Part shown: positions 1 to 7,504 of the stretch, in pieces
How positions within the stretch are numbered: the stretch's first letter is position 1
How the letters are laid out: each line of letters begins with the position of its first letter
From: an uncultured Caulobacterales bacterium
GTDB lineage: Bacteria; Pseudomonadota; Alphaproteobacteria; Caulobacterales; Caulobacteraceae
Assembly (NCBI GenBank): GCA_903900155.1
Contig: CAIUMD010000077.1
Location: forward strand, 1-64,000
DNA length: 64,000 nucleotides
Direction of reading: 5' to 3'
The notes under the pieces: model-generated
Told to the model about the DNA's origin: nothing
Seen by the model: the letters and a program-made list of their open reading frames with translations, nothing else
Database searches by the model: none
Made by a program: the position numbers and the translations under genes

Positions 1-62
1 AGCACCTCCAGCCGCCGAACCACGACCGGCTTAGGGTCAAGCGTAGGGTCAAAATCAGACAT
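1..62 (-). CDS. Partial CDS running off the left edge
   Basis: A minus-strand ATG at 62 opens a frame that starts MSDFDPTLDPKPVVVRR and is still open at the window edge after 20 codons. No family can be named from so little. It lies downstream of a Cys-rich exported protein at the margin of the copper island. It could also be a chance ORF. Confidence 0.35.
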   Translation of the reverse strand, partial: MSDFDPTLDPKPVVVRRLEV

Positions 63-108
63 GAAACGATCCGCCCGAGGGGATCGCAAACATCACCGGC
101 CGCCTGGC

Positions 109-153
109 TCAGGAAAAGGTGGGGTCGAGGCTCCGCTTACGAATAATCTTCAT
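109..153 (-). CDS. Possible 14-aa peptide
   Basis: ATG at 153 has a good ribosome-binding site (AGGAGA, 6-7 bases upstream) and encodes MKIIRKRSLDPTFS followed by TGA. The peptide may be a leader peptide, or the stub of a gene whose body was lost when the neighbouring frame starting at 62 came to lie downstream. Only the RBS supports it. Confidence 0.25.
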   Translation of the reverse strand: MKIIRKRSLDPTFS

Positions 154-210
154 GATGTTCTCCTGAGACATTGCGGCCAACGGACGCCGGCCGCGTTTGA
201 ACGGCCGCCT

Positions 211-534
211 TCAGGCGGCGAACGTCGTCTCAAGGATGGGCGGTCGAAGCGGCGGAACCAGGCGGAGCCCATGCGGATCGAGCCGCGACGGCGTCAGCCA
301 GGCGCTCGACCCAGTGTCCGCGGCGTGGTCGAAAATCATTGCGGAGCACAAGGCGGAGACCGAACAGTGGCAGGACGAACCGGTCGCAGGAAGCAGTTTG
401 CAGTCCACGAGCGGGCAGTGGCAGGGCGCTGATGCGGCACACGGACATTGGGCCGCGCGGTTCACTGAGAAGGGCACGCTGACGGCGAACGTGAGGATCG
501 CCGCCACGAGGACGAAGAACCGTAGCCGCTCCAT
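211..534 (-). CDS. Cys-rich exported small protein (unknown function)
   Basis: The 107-residue product begins MERLRFFVLVAAILTFAVSV, a hydrophobic signal-like segment. A mature part follows with about nine cysteines between residues 29 and 64 (CPCAASAPCHCPLVDC and further CxC and C pairs). It ends in a Pro/Leu-rich tail, GLRLVPPLRPP, as in small exported proteins found near copper genes. No clear Shine-Dalgarno precedes the ATG, but a TTATACT -10-like sequence lies about 5 bases upstream, so the transcript may be nearly leaderless. A role in periplasmic metal binding is inferred from the cysteines and the neighbourhood; no named family is recognised. Confidence 0.55.
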   Translation of the reverse strand: MERLRFFVLVAAILTFAVSVPFSVNRAAQCPCAASAPCHCPLVDCKLLPATGSSCHCSVSALCSAMIFDHAADTGSSAWLTPSRLDPHGLRLVPPLRPPILETTFAA

Positions 535-723
535 GTTTGAAGTATAACAAAGCTGCCCGCGCAGCGCGACTCAGATCGAGAAAGTTGGGCGCAATACGAC
601 CCATCGACATGAAGGCATCCGAAAGCCTCGGACGGTGGCGACGCCCAGCCATGCTTTGACGGGGTCATCCTCGACGGCTCATGGCCTCCCGGGCGCGAGA
701 CGACGCTCGCGCACGCCGGCTAA

Positions 724-1194
724 TCAGGCCCCATGTGTCGCGAAGACCTGGGTCCGTCCAGACCGATCCAAGAGCAGCAGAGTGTCAAATCTCTCCGCTG
801 GACGGTCGGGAACTTCCATGCCCGGAGAGCCGATCGGCATGCCCGGCGCCGTGAGGCCGAGGGCTTTCGGCTTTTCCCGCAGCAGTCGCGCGACATCGTC
901 CGGGGGCACATGTCCTTCGATGACATAGCCGCCGATGACCCCGGTGTGACAGGAGGAGAGTTTGAACGGCACGCCATAGCGGGCGCGCACCGGCGCCAGA
1001 TCCTCCAGCTCATTGATCGTCGGCGTAAAGCCGGCGCGAGTCATGTGGGCCACCCAACCCTTGCAACAGCCGCAATAGGGCGTCTTGTAGACGACCAAAG
1101 TCTTCGGATTGGCTGCGCGGGCGCAACTGCTCACCAAGAGCGCAGCGGCGCCGGAGACAAGAAGACCGCGCCGATGGAACGCCGGGGAAATCAT
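724..1194 (-). CDS. DUF411 metal-binding exported protein
   Basis: The product is about 156 residues. After a signal sequence (RRGLLVSGAAALLVSSCARA) comes the DUF411 core: TLVVYKTPYCGCCKGWVAHM, then FKLSSCHTGVIGGYVIEGHVP, then the conserved ending KPKALGLTAPGMPIGSPGM. The CGCC and SCHT cysteine/histidine motifs are the presumed metal site. DUF411 proteins are usually found beside copper resistance genes. I chose ATG 1194, which has an AAAGGACG ribosome site; an in-frame upstream extension reaches 1272 but overlaps the acyltransferase gene. It lies 17 bases after that gene's stop, so the two probably form one operon. Confidence 0.85.
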   Translation of the reverse strand: MISPAFHRRGLLVSGAAALLVSSCARAANPKTLVVYKTPYCGCCKGWVAHMTRAGFTPTINELEDLAPVRARYGVPFKLSSCHTGVIGGYVIEGHVPPDDVARLLREKPKALGLTAPGMPIGSPGMEVPDRPAERFDTLLLLDRSGRTQVFATHGA

Positions 1195-1211
1195 GTTGTC
1201 TCGTCCTTTGG

Positions 1212-2390
1212 CTAGATGTCGGGAGGCTGTGATCCGGGCGCCATGGCCGCCCGCGAGCCGGGCGCGGGCCACAGGCGGTCAGCTCGGCGCCGGATCCAGG
1301 TTCGGGCCGGCCCCTCAAACAAGTAGTGCACGGCGAACGCCGCAAAAAGTGTGAGCGCGAGCAGGCAGGCGATCTCCCACCACGCCAGCACATAGGCGCT
1401 CGGGCGCTGCGTGAGCGCGGAGTTGACGCCCTTCCATCCGATCAGGATGGGCATGTGAACCAGATATAGCGCGTAGGAGGCCTCGCCACTGGCCAGCATC
1501 CAGGGCTGGGCAAGCGCACGATCGGCGCTCGCTTTCGAGAGCAGGCCCAGGCTGAGGATCAGGGGCCCGGCGGCGGCCACGACGATCCGGTCGTCCGCCT
1601 TGAGGTGCATTAGCGCCAGCAGGGTGATGGCCGACAGCCAAGACGCGCCGATCGCTGATCGCCGCGTAGGCCGCAGCCGCTGTCCCAGTCGGTAGAGACC
1701 AATACCGTAGAGGAATTCGGGGATGATCCGCAGCACGCCCATGTTCAGTTCGGCGTGGACCACCACATCGCCGAACACCGCCTGATAGGTCAGATCCAGC
1801 ACCAGGAAGACCAGCCCCGACAGGGCGAGCAGGACCCAGGGCCGGCGCGCGAGGACCAGGCCCACCCAGGCGAAGGCGGGGAAGGCGAGATAGGCGAACC
1901 ATTCGGCGGACAGCGACCACGACGGTCCATTCCATTCCGCCACGACCGTTTCGGGCAACCAAGCGTGCACCAACAACAGGGTCGTGAGCAACCCGAGCGG
2001 ATTGTAGAGCCTGTGATCATACTCCGCGCCCATCAGGGTCGCCGCGCCGACCATCACGAGGACAAAGGCCAAGACGGCGACGTGCGCCGGATAGACGCGT
2101 GCGAAGCGCGCCGCCAGGAAGCGTCGGTAGTCCAGCCGCCGTTCCTCCAGCGTCTGACGGTAGGCGTGAGTAAGGACAAACCCCGACAGGACGAAGAAGG
2201 CGTCGACTCCGAGCCGGGCGCGATCAAGAAGGCCCGTCGATGCCATGGAGTCCCAGGGCCACTGGAGTTGATAGTGGAAAAGCACCACCCCGAGGGCCAG
2301 CGCAAAGCGGACCGAGGTCAGCGCTGGCAGATTGTTCGGGAAGGGCGTCAGCGGTGAGCCTTCTCGTCGAAGCGGCTTATCTGATCCCAT
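1212..2390 (-). CDS. Acyltransferase family 3 membrane protein (OafA/YrhL type)
   Basis: This 392-residue integral membrane protein has the acyltransferase-3 layout. The N-terminal catalytic-type segment reads LTSVRFALALGVVLFHYQ, with the essential His in FHY, then GVDAFFVLSGFVLTHAY. The motif RFARVYPAHV follows, then WSLSAEWFAYLAFPAF and about ten hydrophobic helices. Such enzymes O-acylate surface polysaccharides or lipids; the acceptor cannot be told. ATG 2390 has GGGGGA upstream. The gene shares a 16-bp promoter-region sequence (2416-2431) with copA, and it is followed closely by DUF411, so regulation with the copper genes is plausible. Confidence 0.85.
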   Translation of the reverse strand: MGSDKPLRREGSPLTPFPNNLPALTSVRFALALGVVLFHYQLQWPWDSMASTGLLDRARLGVDAFFVLSGFVLTHAYRQTLEERRLDYRRFLAARFARVYPAHVAVLAFVLVMVGAATLMGAEYDHRLYNPLGLLTTLLLVHAWLPETVVAEWNGPSWSLSAEWFAYLAFPAFAWVGLVLARRPWVLLALSGLVFLVLDLTYQAVFGDVVVHAELNMGVLRIIPEFLYGIGLYRLGQRLRPTRRSAIGASWLSAITLLALMHLKADDRIVVAAAGPLILSLGLLSKASADRALAQPWMLASGEASYALYLVHMPILIGWKGVNSALTQRPSAYVLAWWEIACLLALTLFAAFAVHYLFEGPARTWIRRRADRLWPAPGSRAAMAPGSQPPDI

Positions 2391-2919
2391 GCCGGTCCCC
2401 CGCCCTGCTTCTCTATATACGCGCCGGGTCGAGCCCGGCCCTCAGGCTAGCTGAAGCAAGAGCGCACAGCCCAAACAACGGCGATGACCAGAGCCTGGGA
2501 CGGTGGGCGAGGGTCCCCAATGCGGCGCGCCTCGGGCTGGTAAGCCTCTGGCGGCTTGCGCTGGGGACTTAGGAGCCGGGCCTCTGATCGATAGAGGCAG
2601 CCTGCGAGACCTTGCCGAGGCGAACCCGCCGAGAGCCCCCGAAGGTTGGTCCGGAGGCACGCAACAGGAGCAGGACGATGCCGGTCACCACCGTGGGCGA
2701 ATGCGGCGGTCAAGATCAGAGGGTAGTAATAGTGGCGCGAGACCCCGAAGTTCATGATTAGGCGACCGGCGACTCAGCCGACCACCTGGATCGCGACAAT
2801 CAAGGCGATCCATTTGTGCAGTTGAAGCGACAGGCGCGGCACAATTCCCCCGATTTTGGGTTAAGAGTTGCGCCTATCGCCTCAACATTGCCGAGGCGTT
2901 TCCCCTACGAACTGCGGAG
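2391..2919. other. 529-bp region without an intact gene
   Basis: The segment between the acyltransferase and copB holds the acyltransferase promoter region (TATATAG at 2411-2417) and a PepSY remnant (2774-2842). It also has a minus-strand open frame at 2447-2755 whose Arg/Pro-rich composition looks like read-through of GC-rich DNA. I see no intact gene. It looks like the scar of a deleted PepSY-type gene. Confidence 0.5.
2774..2842 (-). pseudogene. N-terminal stub of a PepSY membrane protein
   Basis: A GTG at 2842 with GGGGGA just upstream opens a frame reading PRLSLQLHKWIALIVAIQVV and then a TGA. The LHKWIALIVAIQ pattern matches the first transmembrane helix of PepSY-associated proteins (compare LLHRWTGGLLGLLLA in the intact gene at 56858-57973). 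Only 22 codons remain, so the gene has lost about 95 percent of its length. The neighbouring copB and copA are intact. Confidence 0.55.
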
Positions 2920-4122
2920 CTAGAAGAAGGCGCGAATACCCACGACGAAGCTCGTCGCTTCGGCGTCTTCGCCGAGCGCGCGCGCATAGTCCGCGGTCTT
3001 GCCGAACTTCCGGTCCCAGGAGACGCCGATATAGGGCGCGAACTCCCGACGCACCTCATAGCGCAGGCGAAGCCCGAACTCAGCGTTAGACAGGCCAGAG
3101 CCGGTCCGCGTCTCGGCGGTGTTCTGCGCGGCGAAATTGAATTCTGCCCGCGGCTGCAAGATCAGGCGGTTGGTCAGCCGCACGTCGTAGGCGCCTTCGA
3201 TGCGCCCGAGGAGTTCGCCCTTGTTGGAGAGGAAGGCGGCGCCCTCGACGTCGAACCAATAGGGGAAAAGGCTCTCGAAGCCCACGGTCGCATAGGTCCG
3301 GTTGCGCGGTTCAAAGTCCTGCCGGATCCCCACCTGGACATCGGTGTAGACGCCGACCGCGCGGGAATAGAGCGCCTGCAGCTCGGCGGCTTCGACGCCT
3401 TCGCCGCGGGTCCCCTCCCCTTCGCTCTTGAGCACGAAGCGGTTGATGTCGCCACCAAACCAAGCTTGGCCGTCCCAAGTATAACCATCCGCGCCCTTGC
3501 GCGCCTGGTATTCCGCCAGATTGGTCATGAACTTCGAGGTTATAACCGCGCCGTGCTCGCGGCGCAGTTCCGCAACAGCGCTATCCATGGCGGCCGGCGA
3601 GAAGAAGCGGTCGGCCGCCCGGTCCGTCGGCGGCGGCGGCGGCGGCGTCTTCGGAATGTCGGCTGTCGCCACCGGAGCGCTGTTCATCCCCGCCATGCCG
3701 GCATGATCGGCGGGTGCGGCCTGCGCCGGCGTCGTCATCCCTGGCATGGCGCCATGGTCCTGCGGCGCGGGAGCGGCCGGCATGGTCATGCCCGGCATGG
3801 CGCTGCGATCTGCCCCCGGCGACGGGGCAGGCATCGACATCCCTGGCATCGCCGAATGGTCCATCGGGGCTGCGCCGCCCGGCATGGTGTGGCCGGCATG
3901 CGCGTCGGCGGCCGCCGCCGGCTTCGCGGGCGCCTTTGGCGACGCGGCACGGCGGGCCGGCGCCGCTGGCTTGGCCTTTGCCTTCGGTTGGGCTTTCTGA
4001 GCCGGTTTTGACGGCTCGGCCGGCATGGCCATGCCCGGCATGGAGGAATGGTCCATAGTCTGCGCCGTGACAGGTGACGCCAACGCCAAGGGGACCAGCG
4101 AGATCAGAGCGAGCCGGTTCAT
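2920..4122 (-). CDS. copB: Copper resistance outer-membrane protein CopB
   Basis: The product has 400 residues. A signal peptide (MNRLALISLVPLALASPVTA) is followed by a Met/His-rich segment of roughly 150 residues with repeated MDHSxMPGM-type motifs and a Lys/Ala/Pro-rich stretch. The C-terminal PcoB/CopB domain starts near AADRFFSPAAMDSAV. It includes EGVEAAELQALYSRAV and ends FVVGIRAFF, a typical outer-membrane beta-barrel end. CopB works with CopA in periplasmic copper handling. ATG 4122 overlaps the copA stop by four bases (ATGA), showing translational coupling. The frame stays open far upstream inside copA, but that extension is Arg-rich and not real. Confidence 0.93.
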   Translation of the reverse strand: MNRLALISLVPLALASPVTAQTMDHSSMPGMAMPAEPSKPAQKAQPKAKAKPAAPARRAASPKAPAKPAAAADAHAGHTMPGGAAPMDHSAMPGMSMPAPSPGADRSAMPGMTMPAAPAPQDHGAMPGMTTPAQAAPADHAGMAGMNSAPVATADIPKTPPPPPPTDRAADRFFSPAAMDSAVAELRREHGAVITSKFMTNLAEYQARKGADGYTWDGQAWFGGDINRFVLKSEGEGTRGEGVEAAELQALYSRAVGVYTDVQVGIRQDFEPRNRTYATVGFESLFPYWFDVEGAAFLSNKGELLGRIEGAYDVRLTNRLILQPRAEFNFAAQNTAETRTGSGLSNAEFGLRLRYEVRREFAPYIGVSWDRKFGKTADYARALGEDAEATSFVVGIRAFF

Positions 4123-5972
4123 GCGGCGGCTCCGTCGAGCGGCCGCACGCTGAACACTTGGAACATCCCGCCGTGCATGTGGTAGAGCATGTGACAGTGG
4201 AAGGCCCAATCTCCCGGATCCGCCGTGATGTCCCAGGAGACCTTGCCGCCAGGCGCCACCGTCACCGTGTGTTTCCTCGGCCCGTAGCCCGGTGGCGCGT
4301 GCGCCAGCTCGAAGAAATGACCGTGCAGATGGATCGGGTGGGCCATCATAGTGTCGTTGATCAGCGTCACCCGAACCCGCTCTCCCTTCTCGAAGGTGTA
4401 CGGCTTGCTGGTTTCGCTGAACTTCAGGCCGTCGAACCCCCACATGAACCGTTCCATGTTGCCAGTCAGATGGATGTCGAGCGCGCGCGTGGGTATTCGT
4501 GGATCGACGCTCGGCGTCAGCGCGATGAGGTCCTTGTAGACCAGCACCCGATGGCCGACGCTCTCCAGCCCTTGTCCGGGTTCGCCGGTCCGATCCATCG
4601 GCATCGGCGCGATGGTCTGGACTCCGGGACCAAGCTTTACGCCAGGGGCGTTCTGGGGGTCGCGCATCGACATTTTCATGCCGCCCATGTTCCCCATCGC
4701 ATCTGAGCCACGGGGCTTGGGCGGCGCCATGCCGGGCGGCGCAGCCATGCCGGGCATCCCAGCCATTCCGGGCATCGCGGCCATGTCGTGGCCCGCAGCG
4801 CCATGGTCCATCCCGGCCATTGCGCCGGACCCGCCCATGTTCATGCCCTGCATGGCGCTCATATCCATGCCCATGTCCTTCATGGTCGCGAGCGGCCGCG
4901 CGCGAAGGGGCGGGACCGGGGCGACCATGCCGGGACGCGGGGCCAGCGTCGCGCGGCCCATGCCGGAACGGTCGCTGGCTTCTGAGACGATGGTGAAGGC
5001 CTTGTCCTCCGTCGGCTGCACGATGACGTCGTAGGTCTCGGCGTTGCCGATCTGGAACTCGTCGACCTCGATGGGGCGCACGTTCTGGCCGTCGGCGGCC
5101 ACGACCGTCATCTTCAGCCCGGGGATACGCACGTCGAACACCATTTGCGCCGCGGTGTTGATGAAGCGCAGGCGCACCCGCTCGCCCGGCGTGAACAGCC
5201 CGGTCCAGTTGTCCTTCGGCCCGTGGCCGTTGATGAGGAACTTGAGGACCGCACCGGTGACGTCGGAGATGTCGGTCGGATCCATGCGCATCTTGGCCCA
5301 TTCGATCCGTTCCTGGAGCGTCTGGTCCTTGCCCGCGAGCAGGCTGGCGATGGTCTGCTTCTGGAAGTTGAAGACGCCGCCCTGCTGCTTCATCCGCTTG
5401 AAGATCACGTGCGGGTGCATGAAGCTGAAGTCGGAGAGCACGATGACGTGCTCGCGGTCGTAGGCGACCGGGTCAGGATCCGCCGGATCAATGATCATCG
5501 GGCCGTAGTGACCCTCGGCCTCCTGCAGGCCGGAGTGGCTGTGGTACCAGTAGGTGCCGGACTGCTTGATCGGGAACTCATAGACGAAGGTTTGTCGCGG
5601 CTTGATCCCCGGGAAGCTGACCCCCGGAACGCCATCCATCTGGAAGGGCACGAGGAGCCCATGCCAATGGATTGAGGTGTCCTCGTCCAAGTCATTGGTC
5701 ACCGACAGCCGGACGTTCTGGCCTTCCTTCAGCCGCAGCAAAGGCCCGGGCACCGTCCCATTGATGGTGACTGCGTGCCCGATGCGGCCATCGACATTCA
5801 GGCGAGAATGACCGATCCGCAGATCGATATTCGGGCCGGTGAGGGTCGGCAGCGTCGGGCCTGTGCCGACCGTGGCGCTCTGCGCCCAACCCGGCAGCAA
5901 CGTGCTCAGGGCCAGACCGCCGCCCATCAGTGAGGCGCCGCGCAGTAGCTGGCGACGATCATAGTCCTTCAT
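4119..5972 (-). CDS. copA: Periplasmic multicopper oxidase CopA
   Basis: The protein is about 617 residues with a twin-arginine signal (DRRQLLRGASLMGGG). Type 1/2/3 copper ligands are visible in the family order: TSIHWHGLLVPFQMDGVPG, GTYWYHSHSGLQ, then near the C-terminus AHPIHLHGHFFEL and WAFHCHMLYHMHGGM. A Met-rich insert (about residues 370-420, with MKDMGMDMSAMQGMNMGG) is typical of CopA/PcoA copper-binding loops. It oxidises Cu(I) and sequesters copper in the periplasm. The frame extends to an ATG at 6029, but the shared promoter-like 16-mer ends only 3 bases from that codon, so I prefer 5972 (MKDYDRRQ). copB follows with a 4-bp overlap. Confidence 0.93.
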   Translation of the reverse strand: MKDYDRRQLLRGASLMGGGLALSTLLPGWAQSATVGTGPTLPTLTGPNIDLRIGHSRLNVDGRIGHAVTINGTVPGPLLRLKEGQNVRLSVTNDLDEDTSIHWHGLLVPFQMDGVPGVSFPGIKPRQTFVYEFPIKQSGTYWYHSHSGLQEAEGHYGPMIIDPADPDPVAYDREHVIVLSDFSFMHPHVIFKRMKQQGGVFNFQKQTIASLLAGKDQTLQERIEWAKMRMDPTDISDVTGAVLKFLINGHGPKDNWTGLFTPGERVRLRFINTAAQMVFDVRIPGLKMTVVAADGQNVRPIEVDEFQIGNAETYDVIVQPTEDKAFTIVSEASDRSGMGRATLAPRPGMVAPVPPLRARPLATMKDMGMDMSAMQGMNMGGSGAMAGMDHGAAGHDMAAMPGMAGMPGMAAPPGMAPPKPRGSDAMGNMGGMKMSMRDPQNAPGVKLGPGVQTIAPMPMDRTGEPGQGLESVGHRVLVYKDLIALTPSVDPRIPTRALDIHLTGNMERFMWGFDGLKFSETSKPYTFEKGERVRVTLINDTMMAHPIHLHGHFFELAHAPPGYGPRKHTVTVAPGGKVSWDITADPGDWAFHCHMLYHMHGGMFQVFSVRPLDGAAA

Positions 5973-6031
5973 GTCGATGCGAGATCCCAGGCGAATGACA
6001 CCGCGCGGCTCCGACGCCGCGCATTTCATGG

Positions 6032-6047
6032 TATACGCGCCGGGTCG
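6032..6047 (-). promoter_or_regulatory. 16-bp sequence shared upstream of copA and the acyltransferase
   Basis: The minus-strand sequence CGACCCGGCGCGTATA occurs exactly here and at 2416-2431. In both places it lies just upstream of a minus-strand gene of the copper island (copA, acyltransferase-DUF411). Its end forms a TATA-type -10 element (TATACC here, TATATAG there). A common promoter core or activator site is inferred; no matching -35 is obvious. Confidence 0.4.
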
Positions 6048-6087
6048 GCGGTCACCCTTACAGAAATATCGAAAAAGGCGTCACGTT

Positions 6088-6726
6088 TCACCCCATGGTC
6101 CGCGCGCGCACCACGCGGGACGCTGTCAGCGGCGTGATAACGAAGAACCGCCGCATCGTCCGGCCGAGGTGGGCCTGGTCGCTGAAGCCCCCGAGCGCCG
6201 CCGCCGCAGCAAGCGACCCGCCGCGGCGCAGCGCCCCGATCGCGCGTTCGAGCTGGAGCCATGCGCGCCAGTGGGCGAGCGGCGCGCCGGGCGACGCCGC
6301 CCAGATCGAGATCGGCCTCCGGGGATCGCCTCAACGCCTGCAGTGCGGCGGCCAACCCCGGGTCCAGCCGGTCCGGCTCGGGTCGGGCCCGTGCAGACTG
6401 CGCGCCCATCCCGCCAGGGTGGCGTGCGGGATGGCGGGCCATGTCCCGACATCCCAGCTGCACGCGAGCCGACCGAAACTCTGGAGATAGATCACGCGCA
6501 CCATCCGGTCAGATGGAACGATCGCATGGAGAACGCCCGGCGCGATCAGGACGGCCTTTCCGACCACGACGCCGCTCGCGCCCTTTACCGCAGCAGGGCC
6601 GGAGAGGCCGACCACGACCTGCGCGGCGAGATGGCGATGGGCTTCAGCGTCCCCGCAAAGGCCTTCGAAGCACGCCCAGTCCTCGCCGAACCAGACCTGC
6701 CCTGACCACGGATGCGCCGACCTCAT
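6088..6726 (-). pseudogene. AraC-family regulator with two compensating frameshifts
   Basis: The first part (6726 to about 6390) is an AraC-type cupin sensor domain: CGDAEAHRHLAAQVVVGLSG, GVLHAIVP, then RMVRVIYLQSFGRLACSWDVG. The last part (about 6270 to 6088) is a clear AraC helix-turn-helix end: LGGFSDQAHLGRTMRRFFVI followed by TPLTASRVVRARTMG and TGA. Both lie in the same frame, but that frame has a TGA at 6331-6333. The linker reads sensibly only in another frame (LDPGLAAALQALRRSPEADL), so one base is missing near 6385 and one is extra near 6275. It is either a recent pseudogene or a pair of sequencing errors. It sits between copA and the methyltransferase, transcribed toward copA. Confidence 0.7.
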
Positions 6727-6818
6727 GCCGAATGATCAGGGCCAGCGCCCGGCGCGGCAAGCGTTCGGTTCAAGACCGAACGAGGCCGCGCCCGCATCCT
6801 GACCTGGAGAGGTGCATG

Positions 6819-7490
6819 ATGTCCGAGCAGAAAGACTTCGTACCGGCGCTGGGGCGCCCCGAGCTGACCGGCGACAACGACCGGGTGATCGCCGTCATGA
6901 CCCGCGAACGGCGCTGGCGGGCGGCCCTCCTGGATCTGCTCGATCCTGTCGCCGGCGAGCTGATCGTCGATATCGGCGCGGGGACCGGCTCCCAGGCCGT
7001 CGCCATCAAGGTCCGCTGTCCAGCGGCCCGCGTCGTCGGCGTCGATCCGGATCCCGCGGTCCTGCGGATCGCGAGGGCAAAGGCGGACGCGGCCGGAGTC
7101 GAGGTCGAGTGGCTCGAGGGCTATGGCGACCAGGCCGACCGCAGGTTGGGGGCGGGCGTCGCCGACAAGGTGATCTCGAGCCTCGTGCTCCACCAGTGCG
7201 ACGTGCCGGTGAAGGCGGAGATCCTGAAAGCCATGGTTCGCCTGGGGCGGCCGAATGCTCGCGTGGTCGTCGCCGATTACGGACTGCAACGCACCCTGCT
7301 GATGCGGCTGCTGTTCCGCCAGGTCCAGGCCCTCGACGGCTGGGAGCGGACCGGCTTCAACGCCAAGGGCCAGCTACCTCAGTTGATGACTGAAGCGGGA
7401 CTGGTCGGCGTCGCCGAACACGGGGTTATCCCCACCCCGACCGGGTCGATATCGCTCTATGTCGCCGCGACGCCTGGGGCGGGTGGCTAG
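6819..7490 (+). CDS. Class I SAM-dependent methyltransferase
   Basis: The 223-residue product has motif I LIVDIGAGTGSQAVAI, motif II RVVGVDPDPAVLRIA and the post-motif DKVISSLVLHQCDVP. It resembles UbiE/COQ5-like and arsenite-methyltransferase-like small-molecule enzymes in general layout. The substrate is unknown, and the cysteine set of ArsM is absent. ATG 6819 (MSEQKDFVPAL) is 6 bases after GGAGAGG; an ATG one codon earlier (6816) is too close to it. The longer open frame upstream is antisense to the AraC gene and is Arg-rich. Confidence 0.85.
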   Translation: MSEQKDFVPALGRPELTGDNDRVIAVMTRERRWRAALLDLLDPVAGELIVDIGAGTGSQAVAIKVRCPAARVVGVDPDPAVLRIARAKADAAGVEVEWLEGYGDQADRRLGAGVADKVISSLVLHQCDVPVKAEILKAMVRLGRPNARVVVADYGLQRTLLMRLLFRQVQALDGWERTGFNAKGQLPQLMTEAGLVGVAEHGVIPTPTGSISLYVAATPGAGG

Positions 7491-7504
7491 GCCGCCCGGA
7501 CTCG

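Noticed and set aside
2447..2755. 102-codon minus-strand frame between the acyltransferase and copB
   Set aside because: Low-complexity Arg/Pro-rich sequence, no ribosome site, no recognisable domain; reported only as part of a gene-free region.
4123..5301. In-frame upstream extension of copB (about 390 extra codons)
   Set aside because: The extension is antisense-quality sequence inside copA (same strand, other frame). The signal peptide and 4-bp overlap fix the copB start at 4122.
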